Source: Paracoccaceae bacterium (lineage in GTDB: Bacteria > Pseudomonadota > Alphaproteobacteria > Rhodobacterales > Rhodobacteraceae). From it: DNA of 64,000 nucleotides. The notes under the pieces were generated by a model. The model did not search any database and was not told the origin of the DNA. It was given only the letters and a program-made list of their open reading frames with translations. Positions 52,020 through 61,223 of this stretch are shown piece after piece. Position numbers and translations under genes: made by a program. The stretch spans positions 41,715 to 105,714 of the forward strand of contig SBGD01000073.1 of the NCBI GenBank assembly GCA_006226775.1. Reading direction: 5' to 3'. Numbering within the stretch: the stretch's first letter is position 1; the number at the start of each line of letters is the position of its first letter.

Positions 52020-52676
52020 ATGCACTATGCCAAGCCTTTGCCGAAATACCTGATCCAGCGGTATCAGGGCTGGAAAGCGACGGATTACGCCGAGAATGCC
52101 GCCTGGTACCGGCGCCTGGCGACCGAAGGCCAGCGGCCGCGCGCCATGGTGATCTCCTGCTGCGACTCGCGGGTGCATGTCACCTCGATCTTCGGCGCCG
52201 ACACCGGGGAGTTCTTCATCCACCGCAATATCGCCAACCTGGTGCCGCCCTATGCGCCCACCGGCGACCACCACGGCACCTCGGCGACGGTGGAATACGC
52301 GGTCAAGGTGCTGAAGGTGGCGCATCTGATCGTGCTGGGCCATTCGCAATGCGGCGGCGTGCAGGGCTGCATCGACATGTGCCAGGGCAAGGCGCCGGAG
52401 CTGGAGGAAGAGACCTCGTTCATCGGGCGCTGGATGGAGATGCTGCGTCCGGGCTATGACACGGTCAAGGATGTCGAGCCCGGTGAGCCGCAGGCGCGCG
52501 CGCTCGAGCGGCGCGCGGTGGTGATTTCGCTGGAGAACCTGATGACCTTTCCCTTCGTGCGCGAAAAGGTCGAGAGCGGCGAACTGACGCTGCACGGCTT
52601 GTGGACCGGCATCGGCGAGGGCGCGCTCGAGGAATACACGCCGGCGTCGGATCAATTCCGGCCGGTCGGCGGGTAA
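52020..52676 (+). CDS. Beta-class carbonic anhydrase
   Basis: 218 aa; MVISCCDSRVHVTSIFGADTGEFFIHRNIANLVPPY, IVLGHSQCGGVQGC. Confidence 0.96.
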   Translation: MHYAKPLPKYLIQRYQGWKATDYAENAAWYRRLATEGQRPRAMVISCCDSRVHVTSIFGADTGEFFIHRNIANLVPPYAPTGDHHGTSATVEYAVKVLKVAHLIVLGHSQCGGVQGCIDMCQGKAPELEEETSFIGRWMEMLRPGYDTVKDVEPGEPQARALERRAVVISLENLMTFPFVREKVESGELTLHGLWTGIGEGALEEYTPASDQFRPVGG

Positions 52677-53030
52677 TCACGCCAGCAGCGTGCCGCCGCC
52701 CAGCCCGTCGCGCGCGGCCAGCACCTTGGCCCTGCCCAAGCGGCAGGTCAGCGACCCGAGCGGGTGGCCCAGGAACTTGCACGAGCAGATCCGCTCGCCG
52801 CTGTCGCGCTCGGTCAGCACCAGGCGGCCCTGGTGAAAGCCGAGGCCGAAGCCCTTGCGCGACAACCTGCGGCGCAGGTTGGCCCAGCTCGTGGCCTGCT
52901 GAAAGACCGGCTGCAGCAATGCGCGCAGCAGAACCCCGGTTTCACAGTCCAGCCGATTGCTGACCCGGGCGCCGCGCCAGCGGGTCCGGACCAGGTCGGT
53001 CTGCGGGGTGATGTCCGGTTGATGTAACAT
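52677..53030 (-). CDS. Hypothetical protein sharing a C-terminal domain with the divergent neighbour
   Basis: 117 aa; WANLRRRLSRKGFGLGFHQGRLVLTERDSGERICSCKFLGHPLGSLTCRLG. Confidence 0.75.
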   Translation of the reverse strand: MLHQPDITPQTDLVRTRWRGARVSNRLDCETGVLLRALLQPVFQQATSWANLRRRLSRKGFGLGFHQGRLVLTERDSGERICSCKFLGHPLGSLTCRLGRAKVLAARDGLGGGTLLA

Positions 53031-53204
53031 GCTCTCGCCCTCCTGACGGAAAAGATCTCATGGAAACATGGCAACAAGGTGGCAACTGTGGTGTGATGTT
53101 GCGCCATTGCTGCGACAGGAGACATATTGTTGCGGGAGTGTTGAAAGTGCGTCACCGGGGCGTGCGTTTACCCTTTTCTAACCCTCCTCGGGGACAGTGG
53201 CGTC

Positions 53205-53705
53205 ATGCAGGTTCACGAGGTCACATTGAAATTGCTGGCGCCGCAGTTGCAGGCGGCGCAACGGCTGGCGCAAAGGCGCGATGTCACGATCGGGCAGATC
53301 CTGCGCGACGCGCTGGCGGCGGAACTGCGCCGCGCCAGCCGCGCCGCGAAGACGCCCGCAAGGGCGGATGAGCAGCTCCTCGCGCCCTTGCGGGCACTCC
53401 TCGCCGCCGAGATCGCCGAAGCCGCGGGCTGGGGGGATCTGCAGGCGCGTCTGAAAGCCAGGGGCTATGCCTTTCGCGAAGCCGGCGGCGGCCTTGCGCT
53501 GCACAGCTTTCCCGAAGGCACCCGGTTGTGCAAGGCCTCGGAACTCGGCGCCAGCTATTCCACCCTGATGCGCCGCTTCAACGCACCCTTCCCCGGCCAT
53601 GCCCATCGCCACCTGGTCGAGCGTCACCTGGGCCATGACGACGCGGGGGTCGCGGATGTCCGGGCGCCACGCAAAAGGGCCGCCTCGCGGCGGCCCCATG
53701 AGTGA
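53205..53705 (+). CDS. Putative ribbon-helix-helix-type protein with small C-terminal domain
   Basis: 166 aa; N-terminal EVTLKLLAPQLQAAQRLAQRRDVTIGQILRDALAAELRR (RHH-like), then WGDLQARLKARGYAFREAGGGLALHSFPEGTRLCKASELGASYSTLMRRF. Confidence 0.75.
   Translation: MQVHEVTLKLLAPQLQAAQRLAQRRDVTIGQILRDALAAELRRASRAAKTPARADEQLLAPLRALLAAEIAEAAGWGDLQARLKARGYAFREAGGGLALHSFPEGTRLCKASELGASYSTLMRRFNAPFPGHAHRHLVERHLGHDDAGVADVRAPRKRAASRRPHE
53673..53696 (-). terminator. Rho-independent terminator of asd
   Basis: Reverse strand gggccgcc-gcga-ggcggccc followed by tttt; lies 3' of asd (stop at 53722) within the convergent ORF. Confidence 0.7.
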
Positions 53706-53721
53706 CGCAATGGGCGACGGT

Positions 53722-54744
53722 TCAGCCCTTCTTCAGGACCTTGTTGCCCAGGGTTTCGGCGATCTGCACCGCGTTCAGCGCCGCGCCCTTGCGCAGGTTG
53801 TCGGAGACGCACCACAGGTTGATCCCGTTGTCGATGGTCGAATCCTGGCGGATGCGGCTGATGAAGGTGGCGAAATCGCCGACGCATTCGACCGGCGTGA
53901 CGTAACCGCCATCCTCGCGCTTGTCGATCACCATGACGCCCGGGGCCTCGCGCAGGATGTCGCGGGCCTCGTCCTCGCCGAGGAAGTCCTCGAACTCGAT
54001 GTTCACCGCTTCCGAATGGCCGACAAAGACCGGCACCCGCACGCAGGTGGCGGTGACCTTGATCGAGGGGTCGATGATCTTCTTGGTCTCGACGACCATC
54101 TTCCACTCTTCCTTGGTCGAGCCGTCTTCCATGAAGACGTCGATATGCGGAATCACGTTGAAGGCGATCTGCTTCGGATAGACCTTGCGTTGGTAGTTGT
54201 CGGTCGGGTTGTAGACCGCCTTGGTCTGGTCCCAGAGCTCGTCGATGGCCTCCTTGCCCGAGCCAGACACCGACTGGTAGGTCGAGACCACCACGCGCTT
54301 GATCCGGGCGCGGTCGTGCAGCGGCTTGAGCGCCACCACCATCTGCGCGGTCGAGCAGTTGGGATTGGCGATGATGTTCTTCTTGGAATAGCCGTGGATC
54401 GCGTCGGCGTTGCATTCCGGCACGATCAGCGGCACGTCCGGATCGTAGCGGTAGAGCGAGGAATTGTCGATCACCACGCAGCCCGCTGCCGCGGCGATCG
54501 GCGCGTATTTCTTCGTGGCATCCGAGCCGATGGCAAAAAGCGCCATGTCCCAGCCCTTGAAGTCGAAGGTGTCGAGGTCCTGGGTCTTGAGGGTCTTGTC
54601 GCCAAAGCTCACCTCGGTGCCCAGCGACCGGCGGCTGGCCAGCGCGGCGATTTCGTCGACCGGGAATTCCCGCTCGGCAAGGATGTTGAGCATTTCGTGG
54701 CCCACGTTGCCCGTGGCACCAACGACGACGATACGGTAACCCAT
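53722..54744 (-). CDS. asd: Aspartate-semialdehyde dehydrogenase
   Basis: 340 aa; MGYRIVVVGATGNVGHEMLNILAEREFPVDEI..., NPNCSTAQMVVALKPLHD. Confidence 0.97.
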   Translation of the reverse strand: MGYRIVVVGATGNVGHEMLNILAEREFPVDEIAALASRRSLGTEVSFGDKTLKTQDLDTFDFKGWDMALFAIGSDATKKYAPIAAAAGCVVIDNSSLYRYDPDVPLIVPECNADAIHGYSKKNIIANPNCSTAQMVVALKPLHDRARIKRVVVSTYQSVSGSGKEAIDELWDQTKAVYNPTDNYQRKVYPKQIAFNVIPHIDVFMEDGSTKEEWKMVVETKKIIDPSIKVTATCVRVPVFVGHSEAVNIEFEDFLGEDEARDILREAPGVMVIDKREDGGYVTPVECVGDFATFISRIRQDSTIDNGINLWCVSDNLRKGAALNAVQIAETLGNKVLKKG

Positions 54745-54840
54745 CTTTCCCTTTCCTTTGCATCAGGGTGAAGTCGCCGCGTCATACAGGGTTGCGGGCC
54801 AAGTTGAAAGGGGCCACCCTGCGGCGCAGCACGGACGTGC

Positions 54841-54889
54841 GCGGGGGCTCTGCCCCCGGACCCCCGGGATATTTCCGAACCAGAGAAGG
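54841..54889 (+). repeat. Recurrent intergenic hairpin element (copy A)
   Basis: gcgggggctctgcccccggacccccgggatatttccgaaccagagaagg; stem cgggggc-tct-gcccccg. Confidence 0.6.
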
Positions 54890-54902
54890 ACCGGGGCTGT
54901 CT

Positions 54903-56078
54903 TCAGTCCAGCCGGTCACGGCTGAACACATAGGGAATGAATCCGGCTACGGTGATCGCGGCGAAGACCGCGAAGACCGCGCCGTAGCTCTCGGCCACCG
55001 GGGCCTGGGCGGCGGCCGCGCTTTGCACCTTGCCGGTCACCATCTGGAAGATGCCGACCCCGGCGATGCCGAAGAGGTTCATCAGCGTCACCCCCCGCCC
55101 CACCAGGTGCGCCGGCACGAAGCTGCGGCCATGGGCCAGCACCAGCGGAAAGGTCATGCCGAAGGCGCCGACGATGCAGAACAGCACCACCGCGGCAAAG
55201 GCGCCCGGCGCGGGCCAGAGCCAGAGCGCGCCGCAGCCCAGCGCCACCACCACGTTGCCCGTCAGCACCACCCATTTGCGGGTGCCGAGCAGCCGGTCGA
55301 GCGGGCCGTAGGCAAAGGTTCCGGCGATCATCGCCGCACCCATGGTCAGCGTGGCGAGGCCCACCGCATGGGCCGTCATGCCCTGCACGTCGCGCAAGTA
55401 GGGCCCGATCCAGACCGCGCGCAGCCCGGCCGCGGCAGCGTAGTTGACGAACATCATCGGAAAGATCAGCCAGAGCGCCGGCATCGCCAGGATGTCGAGC
55501 ACCGAGCCTTTCTGCTCGGTCTCGACCGGGGGCGGATCCTGGACCGTGAAAAACAACGCCAGGGCAATCGCCGCCGTCGCCGCCGCCAGCACCCAGAGGG
55601 TTTCGCGCCAGCCGATCGCCTCGACCAGCAGGGTCAGCGGCACGGTGCCCAACAGGTTGCCCAGGGTGCCGACCCCCAGCACGATGGCCGCCAGCGAGGC
55701 GAAGACCGCCGGGCGGTACATCCGCGCGAAGGTGTAATACGAGGCCATGAGCACCGGCGAACACCCCAGCCCGATCAGCCCCATGGCCCAGGCCACGTGG
55801 GACGGGCTCTGGGCCAGGGCGAAGGCCGCCGCCCCGCCGGCCCCGCCCAGCAGCAAGAGGCTGGCCGAGGTGCGGCGCGGTCCGATCCGGTCGAGCGCCC
55901 AGCCCACCGGGATCTGCATCGCGGCAAAGACCAGGAACCAGGTGCCCGAGGCGGTCGCCAGGTCTTCGGGCAGCGCCCCGAGGTCGCGCTCCAGCACGTC
56001 GGCCATGACCGCGAGGAAGGAGCGGAAAAACTGGCTGAAGACATAGCCGAGCGTCAAAAGGATGATACCGGCGTTCAT
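54903..56078 (-). CDS. MFS transporter
   Basis: 391 aa, about 12 TM; QIPVGWALDRIGPRRTSASLLLLGGAG. Confidence 0.92.
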   Translation of the reverse strand: MNAGIILLTLGYVFSQFFRSFLAVMADVLERDLGALPEDLATASGTWFLVFAAMQIPVGWALDRIGPRRTSASLLLLGGAGGAAAFALAQSPSHVAWAMGLIGLGCSPVLMASYYTFARMYRPAVFASLAAIVLGVGTLGNLLGTVPLTLLVEAIGWRETLWVLAAATAAIALALFFTVQDPPPVETEQKGSVLDILAMPALWLIFPMMFVNYAAAAGLRAVWIGPYLRDVQGMTAHAVGLATLTMGAAMIAGTFAYGPLDRLLGTRKWVVLTGNVVVALGCGALWLWPAPGAFAAVVLFCIVGAFGMTFPLVLAHGRSFVPAHLVGRGVTLMNLFGIAGVGIFQMVTGKVQSAAAAQAPVAESYGAVFAVFAAITVAGFIPYVFSRDRLD

Positions 56079-56109
56079 GGCGGCTCCGGGGGAGAGGGAC
56101 GGTGCTGGA

Positions 56110-57300
56110 TTACACGGCGCGCGCGCCGAGACAAGCCGAAGCGTGACGCCCGGCCCAGTGCCCGGTGGCGAAACAGGCGGTCAGCAGGTAGCCGCCGGTG
56201 GGCGCCTCCCAGTCGAGCATTTCGCCGGCGACGAAGACCCCGGGCCGGGCCATCAGCTCCAGCCCCGGGGCAAGCGCGTCGAAGCGGACGCCGCCGGCGG
56301 TCGAGATCGCCTCGTCCATCGGGCGCGGGCCGTCGTGGCGCAGCGGCAGGCGCTTTATCCGTGCGGCAAGCGCGGAAGGGTCGGAGGGCAGCGGGCGGGC
56401 GAATTCCATCAGCAGCGCCTGGCGCACCGGGTCGAGCCGCGCGGCCTTACGGATAAAATTGGCGGCCGACATCTTGCCGCGCGGCCTCGACAGCCGCTGC
56501 GAAAGTGCCTCTTGCGACAGGTCGGGCGCGAGGTCGACGCTCAGCGCCGCGCCGTCGCGGACCGAAGCCGAGATGGCATAGATGCCACCCCCTTCCAGAC
56601 CGCGCGCGGAGATCACCGCCTCGCCCCGGCTGGTCACCTCGCCCGCGTGCCAGCAGACGCCCTTGACCGGCGCGCCGAAGCGCGGCGTCATGTGGTCCGA
56701 CCAGGGCACTTTCAGGCCCATGTTGGCCGGTTTGAACGGCGCGAGCGCCACGCCTTCGGCGTCGAGGATCCCGGCCCAGGCGCCGTCCGATCCCAGCCGC
56801 GCCCAGCTTGCCCCGCCCAGCGCGAGCACGGTGACCTCCGCGGTCACCCGCTGCGCGCCCTCGGGCGTGTCGAAAAGCGCCGCCGGCCCGTCCCAGCCGC
56901 GCCAGCGCCAGCGCATCCGGCGCGTCACCCTCAGACCGTCCAGCCGCGTCAGCCAGGCGCGCAGCAGCGGCGAGGCCTTCATCGCCTCGGGGAAAACCCG
57001 ACCGGTCGGGCCGGTGAACAGAGGCTGGCCCAGCCCCTCGGCCCAGGCGCGCAACTCGTCCGGGCCAAAGGCCGCCAGCATCGGGTGCAGCACCGCGGCC
57101 CCCGCGCCATAGGCGCGCAGGAAGGCCTCGGGGGCTTCGGCCCTGGTCAGGTTCAGCCCGGATTTGCCCGCCATCAGGAACTTGCGCGCGGGCGAGGGCC
57201 GGGCCTCGGCCAGCAGCACGGAATGCCCCGCCTGCCCCAGCACCTCGGCCGCCATCAGCCCGGCAGGCCCGCCGCCGATGACCAGCGCCGCGGTCTTCAT
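56110..57300 (-). CDS. TIGR03862-like flavoprotein (HI0933-type NAD(P)/FAD-dependent oxidoreductase)
   Basis: 396 aa; ALVIGGGPAGLMAAEVLGQAGHSVLLAEARPSPARKFLMAGKSGLNLT, C-terminal AGEMLDWEAPTGGYLLTACFATG. Confidence 0.93.
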   Translation of the reverse strand: MKTAALVIGGGPAGLMAAEVLGQAGHSVLLAEARPSPARKFLMAGKSGLNLTRAEAPEAFLRAYGAGAAVLHPMLAAFGPDELRAWAEGLGQPLFTGPTGRVFPEAMKASPLLRAWLTRLDGLRVTRRMRWRWRGWDGPAALFDTPEGAQRVTAEVTVLALGGASWARLGSDGAWAGILDAEGVALAPFKPANMGLKVPWSDHMTPRFGAPVKGVCWHAGEVTSRGEAVISARGLEGGGIYAISASVRDGAALSVDLAPDLSQEALSQRLSRPRGKMSAANFIRKAARLDPVRQALLMEFARPLPSDPSALAARIKRLPLRHDGPRPMDEAISTAGGVRFDALAPGLELMARPGVFVAGEMLDWEAPTGGYLLTACFATGHWAGRHASACLGARAV

Positions 57301-58670
57301 CTGCGGGCGTCCGCAGCCTGGTCGGAGGGCGCATCCATGTCGGTCAGCACCGGGATCTCGCCTTTCACCTCGATCACGCGATGCGGATAGGGAATCTCGA
57401 TGCCATTGTCCTTGAGCGCGTTCCAGATCAGGAAGAGCACATCCGAGGTGAACTTGTTGGGCCCGTCATCCAGCCCGTTGACCCAGAATTCCACCGCGAA
57501 ATCGACGCCCGACTCGCCAAAGCCGCGCAATTCGCAATCGGGCGGATAGGGCGCGTCGAGCACCCGGGGATGGGTCGCCACCGCGGCCTCGATGATCGGC
57601 GGCACGGTGTTGATGTCGGTGTCGTAGCTGACCGAGAAGGGCGCCTCGAAGCGGTTGGCGCTGCCCTGGTCGGAGTAGTTGACCACGCGGGTGACGATGA
57701 AATCCTCGTTCGGGACCACGATCCAGCGGCCATCGAAGCTTTCGAGAATGGCGGCGCGGGCGGTCATCTTGACGATGGTGCCGGCCTCGCCGCCGTCAAG
57801 CTCGACGTAATCGCCCACGGTGGCCTGGCCCTCGAGCAGCAGGATCACGCCGGAGATGAAATTCGAAGCGATCTTCTGCAGCCCGAAGCCGATGCCGACG
57901 CCCAGGGCACCCGTCAGCACCGCCAGCGAGGTCAGCGGGATGCCCATGATGTTCATGAAGACCAGGAAGGCGACGCCGAAGATGGCGATCTCGGCGGCCT
58001 TTTCGGCCAGTTGCCGGGTGGCGGGGCGCATGTCCTCCTGCTTCTGGATCAGCGCGGCGGATTGGTCGTTCGACCAGCGCCCGAGCCAGAAGATCACCCC
58101 GCCGATGATGATGAACTGCACCAGCGACAGGACCGAGAACGACAGGTTGCCCAGCGGGATGATCGTCTCGGCCAGGCGGTCCTGCACCAGGTCGAGCAAC
58201 CCCAGCACATAGAGCCCCGCGACCGGCACCAGCAGGTAGCGGCCGATGGTCTTGAAGAGCTTGTCCTGGACGATGTCGTTGACCAGCGCGCGCACGGCAA
58301 AGAACAGGAACAACCGCTTGCCGAAGGCGATCACCGCGCCGCTGTCGAAGATCGAGCGCACCACCGCCTCGCCGATGCCGGTGAAGGCATAGGCCAGCAG
58401 CGGCAGCAGCAGCGGCAGGAACTGGCGCAGGAAGTGGCGCGCCTTGGCCAGAAGGCCCAGATGCCCCTCCTGCGGGGTGAGCCAGCGGGTCAGAACGGGT
58501 TGCAGCCGGGCATTGACGACCCGCGCGGCGAACCAGGCGACCAGCAGCAGGCCGAACTGCGACCAGGCCTCGGGACTGAGCAGCCAGGTCTTGGCGAGGT
58601 CCCATCCCTGCAGGGCATAGCCGTATGCCTGTTGCACAATCTCCGGCTGGCTGGCGAGATCGAACTCCAT
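57297..58670 (-). CDS. Mechanosensitive ion channel family protein (MscS-like)
   Basis: 457 aa; ALGVGIGFGLQKIASNFISGVILLLEGQATVGDYVELDGGEAGTIVKMTARAAILESFDGRWIVVPNEDFI. Confidence 0.94.
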   Translation of the reverse strand: MEFDLASQPEIVQQAYGYALQGWDLAKTWLLSPEAWSQFGLLLVAWFAARVVNARLQPVLTRWLTPQEGHLGLLAKARHFLRQFLPLLLPLLAYAFTGIGEAVVRSIFDSGAVIAFGKRLFLFFAVRALVNDIVQDKLFKTIGRYLLVPVAGLYVLGLLDLVQDRLAETIIPLGNLSFSVLSLVQFIIIGGVIFWLGRWSNDQSAALIQKQEDMRPATRQLAEKAAEIAIFGVAFLVFMNIMGIPLTSLAVLTGALGVGIGFGLQKIASNFISGVILLLEGQATVGDYVELDGGEAGTIVKMTARAAILESFDGRWIVVPNEDFIVTRVVNYSDQGSANRFEAPFSVSYDTDINTVPPIIEAAVATHPRVLDAPYPPDCELRGFGESGVDFAVEFWVNGLDDGPNKFTSDVLFLIWNALKDNGIEIPYPHRVIEVKGEIPVLTDMDAPSDQAADARR

Positions 58671-58801
58671 CCTTTTGTCCCCGTACTGCAAAGCGCCTGT
58701 CCGAGTGATGCCCGCCCGCGGCCCGGCTGACAAGCTTGCGTGACGGGTCGGGGGAAGCCGAGGCTCTGGATTTTGGCCGCGGCGCCGCTAGGATTTCGGG
58801 C

Positions 58802-59104
58802 ATGAGCGAGGACGACGATCCGATCTGTCCGCTCTGCGGGCGGCCGATTCCGCCGGGGGCGAAGCAATCGCTGCACCACCTGGTGCCCAGGCTGAAGGGC
58901 GGCAAGGGCGGGCCGGTGGTGCGCCTGCACCAGATCTGCCATTCCGAGATCCACGCCACGCTGACCGAGGCGGAACTGGCGCGCGACTACCACACCATCG
59001 CGGCGCTGCGCGCGCATCCGCGGCTGGCGCGGTTCCTGGCCTGGGTGGCGAAACGCCCGCCGGGGTTCCATGCGCGCAGCGCCGGCGGGCGGCGCAAGGG
59101 TTGA
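58802..59104 (+). CDS. HNH endonuclease domain protein
   Basis: 100 aa; CPLCGRPIPPGAKQSLHHLVPRLKGGKGGPVVRLHQICHSEIHATLTE. Confidence 0.88.
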   Translation: MSEDDDPICPLCGRPIPPGAKQSLHHLVPRLKGGKGGPVVRLHQICHSEIHATLTEAELARDYHTIAALRAHPRLARFLAWVAKRPPGFHARSAGGRRKG

Positions 59105-59164
59105 TCCGGATCAGGGTGCGGGCGCGCGCCTTGTGCGAGAAAGGGGCAGCGAAAGGAGAGCCTC

Positions 59165-59539
59165 ATGTCCGTGACCTATACCGAGATCCCCGAGAAGCGG
59201 CGCTGCGAGTTCACCGTCAGCGGGCATATCAGCCATGACGATTACCTGGCGATTGCCGAGCCGATGGAGAGGTTCGTCGAGACCCATGGCAAGGTGCAGA
59301 TGATCGAGGTGGTCGATCATTTCACCGGTTTCGATCCTTCCGTGCTGTTGCCGGGGATCCGCTTCGACATCAAGGTGGTGCCGCATGTCACCCATATCGC
59401 GCTGGTGACCGATATCGGCTGGATCAGCCCGATTGCCCGCGCGGTGGGCGGGCTGCTGCCGACCCGGCTGCGGGTGTTTCCGCGCGACGGGCTGGAGGAG
59501 GCGCGGGCCTGGCTGGATGCGGAACTGGCCGCGGGCTGA
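59165..59539 (+). CDS. STAS/SpoIIAA-like domain protein
   Basis: 124 aa; GHISHDDYLAIAEPMERFVETHGKVQMIEVVDHFTGFDPSVLLPGIRFDIKVVPHVTHIALVTDIGWI. Confidence 0.82.
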   Translation: MSVTYTEIPEKRRCEFTVSGHISHDDYLAIAEPMERFVETHGKVQMIEVVDHFTGFDPSVLLPGIRFDIKVVPHVTHIALVTDIGWISPIARAVGGLLPTRLRVFPRDGLEEARAWLDAELAAG

Positions 59540-59640
59540 GGGGGCGTGATCCCGAGGCGCGCCTGCGGCGCACAGGTCTGGTGGGCTTGGCGGCGATGCG
59601 AGCCCGCTGTCCGGGGCGGTGTGCCGGTGGTGCGGACGGG

Positions 59641-59675
59641 AGCCTCCGGCGGGAGTTTCTTGGGCAAGATGAAGC
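59641..59675 (+). repeat. Recurrent intergenic element (copy C, partial)
   Basis: agcctccggcgggagtttcttgggcaagatgaagc; shares the gggagttt..ggcaagatgaag tail with copy B. Confidence 0.55.
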
Positions 59676-59684
59676 CCGGGGCGG

Positions 59685-60302
59685 TCAGGCGGGGGACTGG
59701 CAGAGCGCCTTGATGCCATGGGCGATTTCGCGGTCGGCGGCCAGGGTGTCGGCGGCGAGGGTCTGCAGCGTCTCGCTGAGGGCGTCGCGGGGAACCAGCC
59801 GGTCGACAAGGCCGAAGGCCAGCGCTTCCTCGGCGGTCAGGCGGGCGCCCGCCATCAGGATCAGCCGGGCGCGGGCCGGGCCGACCAGCGCCGCCAGGCG
59901 CGCGGGATCGGAGGGCTGCGGCAGGTAGCCGAGTTTCATCACCGGGTAGAAGAAGCGGGCCTCGGGCACCGCGATCCGCAGGTCGCAGGCCAGCGCCATG
60001 CCGAAGGCACCGCCCGCCAGCGTGCCGTTGAGCGCGGCGATGGTCAGCCCGGGCAGCCGGGCTATGGCGCCGGAGACCCGTTCCCAGACGTCCGACGTGG
60101 CGAGACCGGCCTTGGCGGCCTCGAGATCGGCGCCGGCGGAGAAGACCTTGCCGGCGCCGGTGAGCACAAGGACCCGGGCGTCGCGGGCCTCTTCGGCGAT
60201 GCGGGCGATGTCTTCCAGCATCTGCGGCGTCAGCGAATTGGCCTTGTCCGGGCGGTTGAGCGTGAGGGTCCAGAGCCCGCCGTCGCGCGCAAGCTCGATC
60301 AT
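59685..60302 (-). CDS. Enoyl-CoA hydratase/isomerase family protein
   Basis: 205 aa; LTLNRPDKANSLTPQMLEDI, GKVFSAGADLEAAK, AALNGTLAGGAFGMALACDLRIA. Confidence 0.93.
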   Translation of the reverse strand: MIELARDGGLWTLTLNRPDKANSLTPQMLEDIARIAEEARDARVLVLTGAGKVFSAGADLEAAKAGLATSDVWERVSGAIARLPGLTIAALNGTLAGGAFGMALACDLRIAVPEARFFYPVMKLGYLPQPSDPARLAALVGPARARLILMAGARLTAEEALAFGLVDRLVPRDALSETLQTLAADTLAADREIAHGIKALCQSPA

Positions 60303-61057
60303 TGCACGAGGCCCAGCTGCCGGCGCCAGGCCTCGTCGCGCAGCGACAACTCCTCGCCCAGGTGCGCATCGCCCGCCGGACCGGCCATCCAGAGCAGCGC
60401 CCGGGCCACCCATTCGGGCGGGATATGCGCCGACCAGTCGAGCTGGCTGACCGGGTTGATGCCGCTGGCCTTGATCTCGCGCTGCATTTCCGTGGCCACG
60501 GTGCCGGGCGAGAGGCCCAGCGCGCGGATGCCCAGAGCGCGGCCTTCCATGTCGGCCGAGCGGGTGAGCATGGCGGCGCCGGCCTTGGAGGCGCAGTAAT
60601 GGCTCCAGGCCTCGACCGGGCCATGGGCGGCACCGGAGGAAATGGTCAGGAGCGTGCCGCCGCCCTGGGCGATCATCACCGGCATGGCGGCGCGCATCCC
60701 GTGGTAGACGCCCTTGAGGTTGACGTCGATCACATGGCCCCAGGCCTCTGGGTCGGAATCTGCCAGCAGCGAGATCGGCTCGACCGCGCCGGCATTGTTG
60801 ATCACCACGTCGAGCCGCCCGAAGGCCTCGACCGTGGCGCGGACCGCCGCCTCGACCTCCCAGAAGCGGCTGACGTCGCAGGGCACCGCCAGCGCCCGGG
60901 GGCCGATTTCGCCGGCCAGATCCGCCAGGCTTTCCTGGCGGCGCGCCACCAGCACCACATTGGCCCCCGCACCGGCGAATTCCCGCGCAGCGGCGGCGCC
61001 GATGCCGCGGCTGGCACCGGTGATCAGAACGCTTTTTCCGGACATCGTGTCGGACAT
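60299..61057 (-). CDS. SDR family oxidoreductase
   Basis: 252 aa; VLITGASRGIGAAAAREFAGAGANVVLVAR, NNAGAVEP, YCASKAGAAMLTRSA. ATGA overlap with the enoyl-CoA hydratase gene. Confidence 0.95.
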   Translation of the reverse strand: MSDTMSGKSVLITGASRGIGAAAAREFAGAGANVVLVARRQESLADLAGEIGPRALAVPCDVSRFWEVEAAVRATVEAFGRLDVVINNAGAVEPISLLADSDPEAWGHVIDVNLKGVYHGMRAAMPVMIAQGGGTLLTISSGAAHGPVEAWSHYCASKAGAAMLTRSADMEGRALGIRALGLSPGTVATEMQREIKASGINPVSQLDWSAHIPPEWVARALLWMAGPAGDAHLGEELSLRDEAWRRQLGLVQ

Positions 61058-61223
61058 GGAAACCTCCAGCAAACAGGGCACGTTGCACCTTTAGGTAGCG
61101 GCTCGTCCCGGCCGCGTCCAGCCGCGCGCGCCCCGGGGCGCCCCGGGCAATGGCACCCTCTTGACCTCCCCCCGCGTGCAAGAGAAGCTGTCGCCAGACA
61201 TTCACATGGAAGGCGTATTGGTC

